In this document: piece by piece, positions 1-5,198 of the stretch
Position numbering within the stretch: position 1 is the stretch's first letter
How the letters are laid out: the number at the start of each line of letters is the position of its first letter
Source of the DNA: JAXGQD01 sp964401615
Lineage (GTDB): Bacteria > Bacillota > Clostridia > Saccharofermentanales > Fastidiosipilaceae
Reading direction: 5' to 3'
Length of the DNA: 7,177 nt
Assembly: GCA_964401615.1 (NCBI GenBank)
Contig: CAYNZF010000088.1
Coordinates: forward strand, 1 to 7,177
Position numbers and translations under genes: made by a program
Notes under the pieces: model-generated
Told to the model about the DNA's origin: nothing
The model's input: the letters and a program-made list of their open reading frames with translations, nothing else
Databases searched by the model: none

Positions 1-97
1 TCCTTTCGGGTTCAGGTAAGTTCGATATTTTGCTGTCTATCTCATAAAGTCAGGAGGATAGGTGGGTGATGCTGTTTTGTACTTTGTAGGCCCTCGA

Positions 98-111
98 AAG
101 CTGAAAAGCTT
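98..111 (+). other. Small GNRA-loop hairpin in the leader
   Basis: AAGCT (98-102) and AGCTT (107-111) form a perfect 5-bp stem closed by a GAAA tetraloop. If transcription starts upstream of it, this would be a stable element of the 5' leader. If the promoter at 114-145 is used, it is untranscribed and irrelevant. Nothing else recognisable, such as a gene or known riboswitch, was seen in 1-97. Confidence 0.25.
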
Positions 112-113
112 AT

Positions 114-145
114 TTGAATCACTGACTATCAATTCAAAATATATG
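114..145 (+). promoter_or_regulatory. Weak promoter/operator candidate upstream of the pilus operon
   Basis: A -35-like TTGAAT (114-119) is followed, about 17 bases on, by an AT-rich AAATAT/TATATG stretch (137-145) that could act as a -10 box. The -35-like element lies within a perfect 7-bp inverted repeat, TTTGAAT (113-119) and ATTCAAA (132-138), with a 12-base spacer. This is a plausible operator geometry. It is the best candidate in the leader but matches consensus poorly, so it is a suggestion only. Transcription may also enter from before the window. Confidence 0.22.
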
Positions 146-160
146 AATTACCTGCTCCCT

Positions 161-194
161 AAAAAACCTGGCTTGAACTATGCCTTGTTTTTTT
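161..194 (+). terminator. Hairpin plus U-run in the 5' leader: possible attenuator or upstream terminator
   Basis: AAAAAAC (161-167) can pair with GTTTTTT (187-193) and GGC (170-172) with GCC (182-184). These are separated by a 2x2 internal loop and capped by a 9-base loop. The 3' arm is itself a run of seven T (188-194), so the structure resembles an A/U-rich intrinsic terminator. It lies only about 40 bases before the adhesin start, so it could be an attenuator of the operon or the terminator of an upstream gene. The GC part of the stem is only 3 bp, so strength is doubtful. Confidence 0.3.
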
Positions 195-225
195 GCGGCC
201 TTTCGACCCTAAACCTAACTGAAAT

Positions 226-233
226 GAGGTGAG
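226..233 (+). promoter_or_regulatory. Shine-Dalgarno site of the adhesin gene
   Basis: GAGGTGAG lies immediately before the ATG at 234, leaving only about 2 bases of spacing from the GAGGTG core. The next codon is GTG (237), which would give a more normal 5-base spacing. The two possible starts differ by one residue and do not affect the signal peptide. Confidence 0.55.
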
Positions 234-2234
234 ATGGTGGGTTTAAGAAAAAAGAGAAAAATAAAAATACTGTTGGCACTCGTCGTAGTTTTCGCATATC
301 TTATGGCTTTTTTAACTATGGGAACGAGAGTCCTTCGCGCAGAGGATCTGAGTGGTGGAGCGCCCCAAACCGCAAGTGACACGGTCGCAGCAACGACCAT
401 TACCGAAACGACATCGACGGTTACCGAAGCGACGTCGGCTGTTACGGAGACCACGAGTGTTGCGGAAGAAACGACTGCAGTTATTGAAGCTACGACTGCC
501 GTTTTCGAAACCACAATCGCTACAGGAGAAACGACGGAAGAGTCGACCGCAGCGACAACGCATGCTGTTGCTGAAACGACAACGACTTCGGATACCTTGA
601 TCACCCCTGAAGCTACAACAGCTCCTGAACCGACTAGCGCACCAACCACGACATTTACTCTGGCCGGTAATGAAAAGAAGGACCCGGCTCCACTTGATCT
701 TGGGATCATGGCAGCTCCAATTTCCGGAGCGGCTGCGGCTGCGCCGATCCAAATCCTGGCAATACCAACAACGGACCATTATTTTTCTGATCCAGGTTAT
801 GAAGCTGTGCTTCTTCAAGGTTCATCAACAAATGGTCAAGCCCAGCCCTATATTTTGTGGGTTCAAGGGGGAAAAGTTTTAGTTGCTGTTAAATCGAACG
901 CAGAGGCACTGTCAATGTCTTTAAGTGGAACTCCATACGAAACTTCCTATGCGTTGCATGTAGGGGAGCTTTTATCAGTAGATACTCATATAAATCTAGA
1001 TCCTAAATCTGGTTTAACAGGATCTATCAAAGATGCAAGGTGGGAAATTTTCGCCTTTCCAATTGGTGTTTTGAACACCAGTGGAACATACAGTTTAACT
1101 GCCCTCTTTCAAGGTGGTGGATGGAATATCAACGATGTTACTTTTACTGTTGTAGTTCCAACTGCAACAGCGAACCTGACAAAAACATGGGTGGGTGGCT
1201 TGATGAATCCGGTTTCTATTCAACTTTATAGCAAAGTAGGGGAGACCGGGACTCCCGTCCCCTATGGTACTACTCCAATTACCTTGACCGCGGTTAATGG
1301 TCAAGCGACTCATACTTGGTCAAATTTGCCTTTAACCAATTCACAAACTGAAAAATTGACTTATTTTATTATTGAAGCAGATCCTGGACAAGGCTATGAT
1401 GTGGATTTCAGCTCGTCCTATAACGCATCGACAGAAACCTACACGTTCACCCTATTCAATATTCATACCGGTCCTATAACAGCCACTAAATTGTGGAATG
1501 GGGGTCCAAAACCACCCGTGGAATTCCAGCTCTACCGCAAAATCGGTGAAAGCGGGACACCCGAACGGGTTGGTGATCCGGTGACCTTGGATGGTGAAGT
1601 GGACGAAAATGAGCTTCTTTCTTGGAGCTACACCTGGCCATATCAGCGCTTGTCAACGAACTCCGGTCAACCCTACACGTACTTTGTGCGTGAAACCACA
1701 GTGCCTGTCAATTACGCAGCCGATACCACAGATGACCTCACAGTCACGAACACTTACCAGCTGAGCACCGTTACTGTTTCAAAGTTTGTCGCGGGCAATT
1801 TTGGTGATCGAAACAGGGACTTCACGTTCACGGCAACTTTGCCGACAGGTACGAATTTCCCGACTCCGGCTGTAACTAGTCCTTATACCGTTATCGCAAA
1901 CGAGGCCACATTCACCTTAAAACATGGCGAAGACGTCGACTTGATCGTTCCGATCGGTACAGTCTTGACTCTCGAGGAAACAAATCCATCGGATTATGTG
2001 GTCACCGTCGGTCAAGATTCGGCAGATCCTGTCTTTTACGAAACTAGTGGCTACGAATTGACCCTCCCTGCAGGACCCGCCACCACCACCCTCACCTTCA
2101 CCAACACCAAAAACATCCTCATCGACACCGGAGTGAAGCTCGACACTTTGCCCTACCTCTTGATCCTGCTGCTTCTGGGTGCAGGCGGTCTCGGCAGGAT
2201 ACTCCTGAAACGTAAACGCACAGATTTTGACTAA
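234..2234 (+). CDS. Tip-adhesin-like pilus protein: Thr-rich stalk, novel domain, two Cna-B domains, DUF7601-like domain, xDTG sorting tail
   Basis: This is a 666-residue secreted, wall-sorted protein, probably the pilus tip adhesin (Cpa position). It has a basic N-terminus and hydrophobic core (about 1-36) with likely cleavage after the Ala of VLRA. A Thr/Glu/Ala-rich stalk follows (about 45-150), including seven degenerate 7-residue repeats, then an unrecognised domain (about 170-312). Next come two related Cna-B domains (about 313-415 and 416-508) and a DUF7601-like domain (about 513-627). Isopeptide triads can be placed in each: K317/E381/N409, K419/E487/N506 and K517/E581 or E582/N624. 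The tail is I-D-T-G (630-633), then a hydrophobic segment and a basic KRKR end. This is a sortase signal in which the usual Pro of xPxTG is Asp. There is no Cys, so it lacks the thioester adhesin domain known from Cpa. It is first in the operon, 14 bp before the next gene. The domain calls are by eye; the adhesin role is inferred from position and architecture. Confidence 0.85.
   Translation: MVGLRKKRKIKILLALVVVFAYLMAFLTMGTRVLRAEDLSGGAPQTASDTVAATTITETTSTVTEATSAVTETTSVAEETTAVIEATTAVFETTIATGETTEESTAATTHAVAETTTTSDTLITPEATTAPEPTSAPTTTFTLAGNEKKDPAPLDLGIMAAPISGAAAAAPIQILAIPTTDHYFSDPGYEAVLLQGSSTNGQAQPYILWVQGGKVLVAVKSNAEALSMSLSGTPYETSYALHVGELLSVDTHINLDPKSGLTGSIKDARWEIFAFPIGVLNTSGTYSLTALFQGGGWNINDVTFTVVVPTATANLTKTWVGGLMNPVSIQLYSKVGETGTPVPYGTTPITLTAVNGQATHTWSNLPLTNSQTEKLTYFIIEADPGQGYDVDFSSSYNASTETYTFTLFNIHTGPITATKLWNGGPKPPVEFQLYRKIGESGTPERVGDPVTLDGEVDENELLSWSYTWPYQRLSTNSGQPYTYFVRETTVPVNYAADTTDDLTVTNTYQLSTVTVSKFVAGNFGDRNRDFTFTATLPTGTNFPTPAVTSPYTVIANEATFTLKHGEDVDLIVPIGTVLTLEETNPSDYVVTVGQDSADPVFYETSGYELTLPAGPATTTLTFTNTKNILIDTGVKLDTLPYLLILLLLGAGGLGRILLKRKRTDFD
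405..551 (+). repeat. Seven degenerate 21-nt tandem units encoding a Thr-rich heptad stalk
   Basis: Units start at 405, 426, 447, 468, 489, 510 and 531. The encoded heptads follow roughly Glu-Thr-Thr-Ser/Ala-x-Val-x, from residue 58. Glu recurs every seven residues, with a one-residue phase shift in the middle (paired Glu in unit 3/4). The units have diverged at wobble positions, so this is an old expansion. The peptide is likely an extended, possibly O-glycosylated stalk lifting the binding domain away from the wall. Thr/Pro-rich but irregular sequence continues to about 660. Confidence 0.7.
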
Positions 2235-2241
2235 AGGGGAG
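2235..2241 (+). promoter_or_regulatory. Shine-Dalgarno site fixing a GTG start
   Basis: AGGGGAG sits 7 bases before a GTG at 2249. The first in-frame ATG after it encodes Met12, which has no comparable site. This supports GTG initiation for the small gene at 2249. Confidence 0.6.
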
Positions 2242-2248
2242 AAGCGCA

Positions 2249-2593
2249 GTGCGTAAAACTGAAAAACAGTCCCAGCAGCCCATGACTGCAGAAATAAGAG
2301 AGGCAAAACAGCACAATGCTCCGGCGCCTGAGCCGCCAAAACCTGAAGCGCTGATTCAGGAACAGGAAAAAATCGCCCAGTGGCTCAAAGAAGTCAAATT
2401 CCGCAGAAAATTCCTCGGCGGAGTAAACGAACAGGAGGTTTGGAAAAAAATTGAAGAGCTGAACAAAATGTACGCAGACGCTCTGAAAGCCGAAAGGCTG
2501 CGCTACGATGTCCTACTCGAGCAGCAAAGCCAGACCCAAATTCACAGTCCGCCGAACGGCCACCCCACAGAGGAAATTCAGGTAGATGAGTAA
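2249..2593 (+). CDS. Small cytoplasmic coiled-coil protein of the pilus operon (function unknown, DivIVA-reminiscent)
   Basis: This is a 114-residue, highly hydrophilic protein with no signal peptide or membrane segment, so probably cytoplasmic. Residues 1-34 are disordered-looking and Pro/Gln/Glu-rich. Residues 36-92 look helical. A basic patch KFRRKF (50-55) is followed by L-G-G-V (56-59), then EVWKKIEELNKMY (63-75) and a charged helix. The arrangement of aromatic/basic residues, Gly-Gly-Val, acidic residue, Val, then a helix with a spaced Tyr recalls the N-terminal GYxxxEVD segment of DivIVA-type proteins. I cannot confirm homology by eye. It starts at GTG with a good ribosome site and overlaps the sipA-like gene by 8 bp, suggesting translational coupling with it. 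The streptococcal FCT-3 operon has no gene at this place. A role in positioning or regulating pilus assembly is conjecture. Confidence 0.8.
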   Translation: MRKTEKQSQQPMTAEIREAKQHNAPAPEPPKPEALIQEQEKIAQWLKEVKFRRKFLGGVNEQEVWKKIEELNKMYADALKAERLRYDVLLEQQSQTQIHSPPNGHPTEEIQVDE

Positions 2594-3134
2594 GAAACAG
2601 AGCAGCAGCAGTATCGAGGAGGTCATAAAAAAGCGAAGAAGAGCTCTGTACACGAAAAAGGGCTACATCAGCCTAGTCATACGAATCATGATCCTGGCAG
2701 CCGCGGCTTACGTATTGTTCACCCAAGTCTTCCTGATCACTCAGGCCAAAGGCAACGATATGTTCCCCGCCATCAAGGACGGCGACTTGATTATCGCATT
2801 TCGCTTACAAGAAAATTTTGCCAAAAACGATGTCGTGGTCTACCAAAACGGTGACACGACCTACCTCGGCAGAATCGTCGCCCGCGAAAATGATGTGGTG
2901 ACTCTGGACGACAGCGGAACACTTCTGGTTAACGGAACGGTACAAAGAGGAGAAATCGTCTATCCCACCCTCGCTAAAGAAGGACTGCACTACCCTCTGC
3001 GTGTAATGGCAGGAAAGATTTTCCTCCTAGGCGATCACCGGATGGAAGCGCTCGACAGCCGCGATTTTGGGCCAATTCCGATGGAGAAGGTTAAGGGCAA
3101 AATCATCACCATCCTCAGAAGGCGTGGACTGTAA
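2586..3134 (+). CDS. sipA: SipA-like inactive signal peptidase I homologue, pilus assembly chaperone
   Basis: This is a 182-residue S26-family protein with a single N-terminal membrane anchor (about 27-51) and an extracytoplasmic peptidase-like domain. The box that normally reads G-x-S-M-x-P is G56-N-D58-M-F-P61, so the nucleophilic Ser is Asp. The box normally Y-x-K-R-V is Y93-L-G95-R-I, so the general-base Lys is Gly. Later boxes remain: GDHR (148-151, His for the usual Asn) and DSRDFG (156-161). The same Ser-to-Asp and Lys-to-Gly changes are known in S. pyogenes SipA, which is required for T-pilus polymerisation but cannot cleave as a normal signal peptidase. The location, just before an FctA-like pilin and a class B sortase gene, matches that role. 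Its start overlaps the preceding gene by 8 bp; a GAGG site lies about 12 bases upstream. Family assignment is firm, chaperone role inferred. Confidence 0.88.
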   Translation: MSKKQSSSSIEEVIKKRRRALYTKKGYISLVIRIMILAAAAYVLFTQVFLITQAKGNDMFPAIKDGDLIIAFRLQENFAKNDVVVYQNGDTTYLGRIVARENDVVTLDDSGTLLVNGTVQRGEIVYPTLAKEGLHYPLRVMAGKIFLLGDHRMEALDSRDFGPIPMEKVKGKIITILRRRGL

Positions 3135-3153
3135 GTCCCAAGAAAGCAAAAAG

Positions 3154-3186
3154 TATTTAATACAGTGCGACCGCTGTTTATAAATA
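3154..3186 (+). other. Intergenic hairpin before the backbone pilin gene
   Basis: In the 81-bp gap, ACAGTG (3162-3167) pairs with CGCTGT (3172-3177) through one G-T wobble around a CGAC loop. TATTTA (3154-3159) can pair outside it with TAAATA (3181-3186) after a small internal loop. There is no T-run of terminator type. It could be an mRNA processing or stabilising element at the 5' side of the pilin message. An AT-rich TATAAA-like stretch (3179-3184) also makes a separate pilin promoter possible, but no good -35 box is seen. Confidence 0.4.
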
Positions 3187-3203
3187 GAAAATCAAAATTC
3201 AAA

Positions 3204-3208
3204 AGGAG
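3204..3208 (+). promoter_or_regulatory. Shine-Dalgarno site deciding the backbone pilin start
   Basis: AGGAG ends 7 bases before the ATG at 3216. The reading frame stays open back to a GTG at 3165, but that codon lies inside the intergenic hairpin, lacks a ribosome site and would add 17 basic residues before a perfect signal peptide. Confidence 0.75.
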
Positions 3209-3215
3209 AGAAATT

Positions 3216-4289
3216 ATGAAAAAGTTATTTACCATTCTACTAACTCTAGTGTTTGTGATGAGTATGGGAAGCGCGGTGTTTGCTACAGCGCCGACACAGC
3301 CGGTAAATGATAATTATGTTCCGGATCTTGACAGTATTGGACCATTTACTGACATGAGCTCAATAACTATAAGCAAAGTTCTTGACATCGTTAATGATGG
3401 CACCGTAAACCCTGGAGAGACTTTTTACTTTGAAATTGGTGCAGGTACTTTTACCAGAACTGGACTTGATCCTTTGGAAGGTGTTGACTTCAACACAGAT
3501 ACTGATCCGGATACCTTTACGATCACGGTCGGAGAAGGTTTGACAGAGAGCACAGCTTCAATTGTTTTACCGCCGCTTACGACACTTTCACAGGTTGGTG
3601 TTTACAGTTTTCCTGTCACCGAAGTAGCAGGCGACACAGCTGGCATGAATTATGACGGAAAAACCTACTATCTCGTTATTACAGTTCTCAACAATCCGAA
3701 CTATGATCCCGATGCTGAACCGGAAGATACTGATCCTCCATTCCTCCGTGTTTTGACTTTCCTTGATCCAGGTTTGGATGTTAAAACGGATGCGTTCGAC
3801 AACTCCTTCGAAGCCGGTAATTTGACGGTAGATAAAGTTATTGCCGGAAACTACGCCGACCCCGATGACGAATTTGAAATCACTGTTACAGTAACACCAG
3901 ATGAACTTGGAGAAGGTTTCTACAACATCAAGCAAGGTCCAATTGTGTGGGGGGACACAACTGAGTTTACTACTGAAGCTACAACAGGTGTAATAACGGC
4001 TGTTTATACTTTAAAAGGCGGAGAATCCTTTACCATCGAGAATCTTCCCTATGATGTGACATACACAGTCACTGAAGTGCCAGCTACCGGTTACACTCCA
4101 GCAGGCGAAGTCACGACGCCAGCTCCAATGGATTCGTCATTAGAAGAAGTTACGATTACTAACACTAGAAACACCACCGTCGACACCGGCATCTCCCTGG
4201 ACAGCCTGCCCTACATCCTGCTCTTGATTGCGGCAGTCGCAGGCATGGGCGTCCTCTTCGCCAAAAAACGTAAAAACACGGATTTCTAA
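3216..4289 (+). CDS. FctA-like backbone pilin with FctA and DUF7601-type domains and xDTG sorting tail
   Basis: This is a 357-residue acidic secreted pilin, probably the polymerising shaft subunit; Spy0128/FctA of S. pyogenes is of similar size. The signal peptide is 1-23, with cleavage after VFA. Domain 1 (about 48-200) resembles the FctA/pilin isopeptide-linkage fold: K54, E136 and N196 are the likely triad. Domain 2 (about 203-318) is DUF7601/Cna-B-like: K207, E287, N316. The tail is V-D-T-G (322-325), ISLDSLPY, a hydrophobic stretch and KKRK. Its pattern matches the adhesin's tail closely, so the same sortase should process both. K190, six residues before N196, is a candidate for the inter-subunit bond; in Spy0128 the linking Lys161 lies seven before Asn168. 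The start follows the AGGAG site at 3204-3208. The last ~120 bases are much more GC-rich than the body of the gene. Backbone role is inferred from order and domains. Confidence 0.85.
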   Translation: MKKLFTILLTLVFVMSMGSAVFATAPTQPVNDNYVPDLDSIGPFTDMSSITISKVLDIVNDGTVNPGETFYFEIGAGTFTRTGLDPLEGVDFNTDTDPDTFTITVGEGLTESTASIVLPPLTTLSQVGVYSFPVTEVAGDTAGMNYDGKTYYLVITVLNNPNYDPDAEPEDTDPPFLRVLTFLDPGLDVKTDAFDNSFEAGNLTVDKVIAGNYADPDDEFEITVTVTPDELGEGFYNIKQGPIVWGDTTEFTTEATTGVITAVYTLKGGESFTIENLPYDVTYTVTEVPATGYTPAGEVTTPAPMDSSLEEVTITNTRNTTVDTGISLDSLPYILLLIAAVAGMGVLFAKKRKNTDF

Positions 4290-4332
4290 TTTTATCGGCT
4301 CAAAGATGATGATTTGACATATTCAGCCTATG

Positions 4333-4377
4333 AGCGCTATGGGACAGGAGGGCAGCCGCCCTCCCGGCCCAAGCGCT
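4333..4377 (+). other. Long composite hairpin between backbone pilin and sortase genes
   Basis: GGAGGGC (4347-4353) and GCCCTCC (4358-4364) form a perfect 7-bp stem with a 4-base AGCC loop. After a 3x3 internal loop, TGGG (4340-4343) pairs with CCCA (4368-4371). After one bulged A, AGCGCT (4333-4338) pairs with AGCGCT (4372-4377). That is 17 base pairs in a 45-base structure in a 114-bp gap. No T-run follows, so it is not a standard rho-independent terminator. An RNA-processing site, a 3' stabiliser of the pilin message or a partial block lowering sortase expression are all compatible. Confidence 0.6.
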
Positions 4378-4403
4378 AATATCGACGAAAGGGGGGCGAC
4401 CAC

Positions 4404-5198
4404 ATGGCTTTAAGTGGAATATTTTTAAAAGCGGCCAATGCGGTCGTAACCTGGCTCGTGGCACTGGCACTTCTGATCGCGGGAACCTACGCAGCCTACG
4501 CACTGTGGGACAACAATACGATCTATGCCGCCGCGGAAAACGTCCAGGCTGAAATGATTCGTCTGAAACCCGTCGTAGAAGTCACAGATGCTGGCGGCGC
4601 TTCCTTTGCGGAACTGCTGGCCATCAATCCTGATGTACGCGCCTGGCTCAGTTTGGACAACACCAGCATCGATTACCCCATCCTTCAGGGAGCGAGTAAC
4701 CTTAGTTATATCAATACTGATGTGTATGGCAACTTCGCGCTGGCAGGCAGTATCTTCCTTGATACCCGCTCGGATGGCGGCTTTCACGATCCCTACTCTT
4801 TGGTTTACGGCCATGACATGGTTCAAGGCAAAATGTTCGGTGACCTTTCACTGTACAAGGATGAACAGTTTTTCGAACAGAATTCAAGCGGATCACTGAT
4901 CCTGCCGGACCGGTCCTACAAACTGAAGATCTATGCGGTCTTGATTGTGGAGGCTTCAGATGAGATGATTTTCGACCCGGACCTGCACAAGGACGGACTC
5001 GCTGAATTGATTGGTTTTGCAAAAGAAAACGCCCTGCACATGCGAAAAGACTTGACCAAAGACCTTGAACAGGCTGCGGACAACGGCAAACAAATCCTGG
5101 CTTTGTCGACTTGTTCGGCAGAGTTTACAGATGCCAGAACCATCATTCTGGCAATTATGGAACCCTCCACACCATTTGAAAGGGAGGAAAACGCATGA
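4404..5198 (+). CDS. srtB: Class B pilus sortase (membrane-anchored transpeptidase)
   Basis: This is a 264-residue cysteine transpeptidase predicted to cleave pilin sorting signals and join subunits by amide bonds outside the membrane. It has an N-terminal membrane anchor (about 12-36), as is normal for sortase B. The catalytic triad is H137 in YGHDM, C237 in LSTCSAEF and R245 in the following DAR. The sequence around residues 79-120 (WLSLDNTSIDYPILQG, then Y-I-N-T-D, SIFLD) is typical of class B, not of class C pilin sortases. No lid motif is seen. An AGGGGGG ribosome site (4390-4396) is 7 bases before the ATG. It follows the backbone pilin after a structured 114-bp gap and overlaps the next pilin gene by 4 bp. 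The S. pyogenes FCT-3 pilus polymerase SrtC2 is also class B and works with SipA. The likely substrates are the two xDTG-tailed proteins. Confidence 0.92.
   Translation: MALSGIFLKAANAVVTWLVALALLIAGTYAAYALWDNNTIYAAAENVQAEMIRLKPVVEVTDAGGASFAELLAINPDVRAWLSLDNTSIDYPILQGASNLSYINTDVYGNFALAGSIFLDTRSDGGFHDPYSLVYGHDMVQGKMFGDLSLYKDEQFFEQNSSGSLILPDRSYKLKIYAVLIVEASDEMIFDPDLHKDGLAELIGFAKENALHMRKDLTKDLEQAADNGKQILALSTCSAEFTDARTIILAIMEPSTPFEREENA

Noticed and set aside
1..233. Riboswitch (c-di-GMP, preQ1, T-box) in the leader
   Set aside because: Short look-alike pieces such as CTCCCTAAAAAACC occur, but none of the conserved core of these classes could be found.
215..818. Long antisense open frames over the Thr-rich stalk (164 and 168 codons)
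   Set aside because: They arise from the repetitive ACG/GAA-rich coding sequence read backwards. They give low-complexity Val/Ser or Arg/Ser/Cys-rich peptides with no ribosome site.
234..2234. Thioester-domain adhesin like Cpa
   Set aside because: The protein contains no cysteine.
2586..3134. Active signal peptidase I
   Set aside because: Both the Ser and Lys catalytic positions are substituted (Asp58, Gly95).
3165..3215. Upstream GTG start extending the backbone pilin by 17 residues
   Set aside because: The codon lies within the intergenic hairpin, has no Shine-Dalgarno site and would mask a standard signal peptide. ATG at 3216 has AGGAG at the right distance.
3588..3935. Antisense 115-codon frame in the backbone pilin gene
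   Set aside because: No ribosome site or recognisable product; it overlaps a well-supported pilin domain.
4333..4377. Rho-independent terminator after the backbone pilin
   Set aside because: The stem is strong but no T-run follows it, and the sortase gene directly downstream has no evident promoter of its own.
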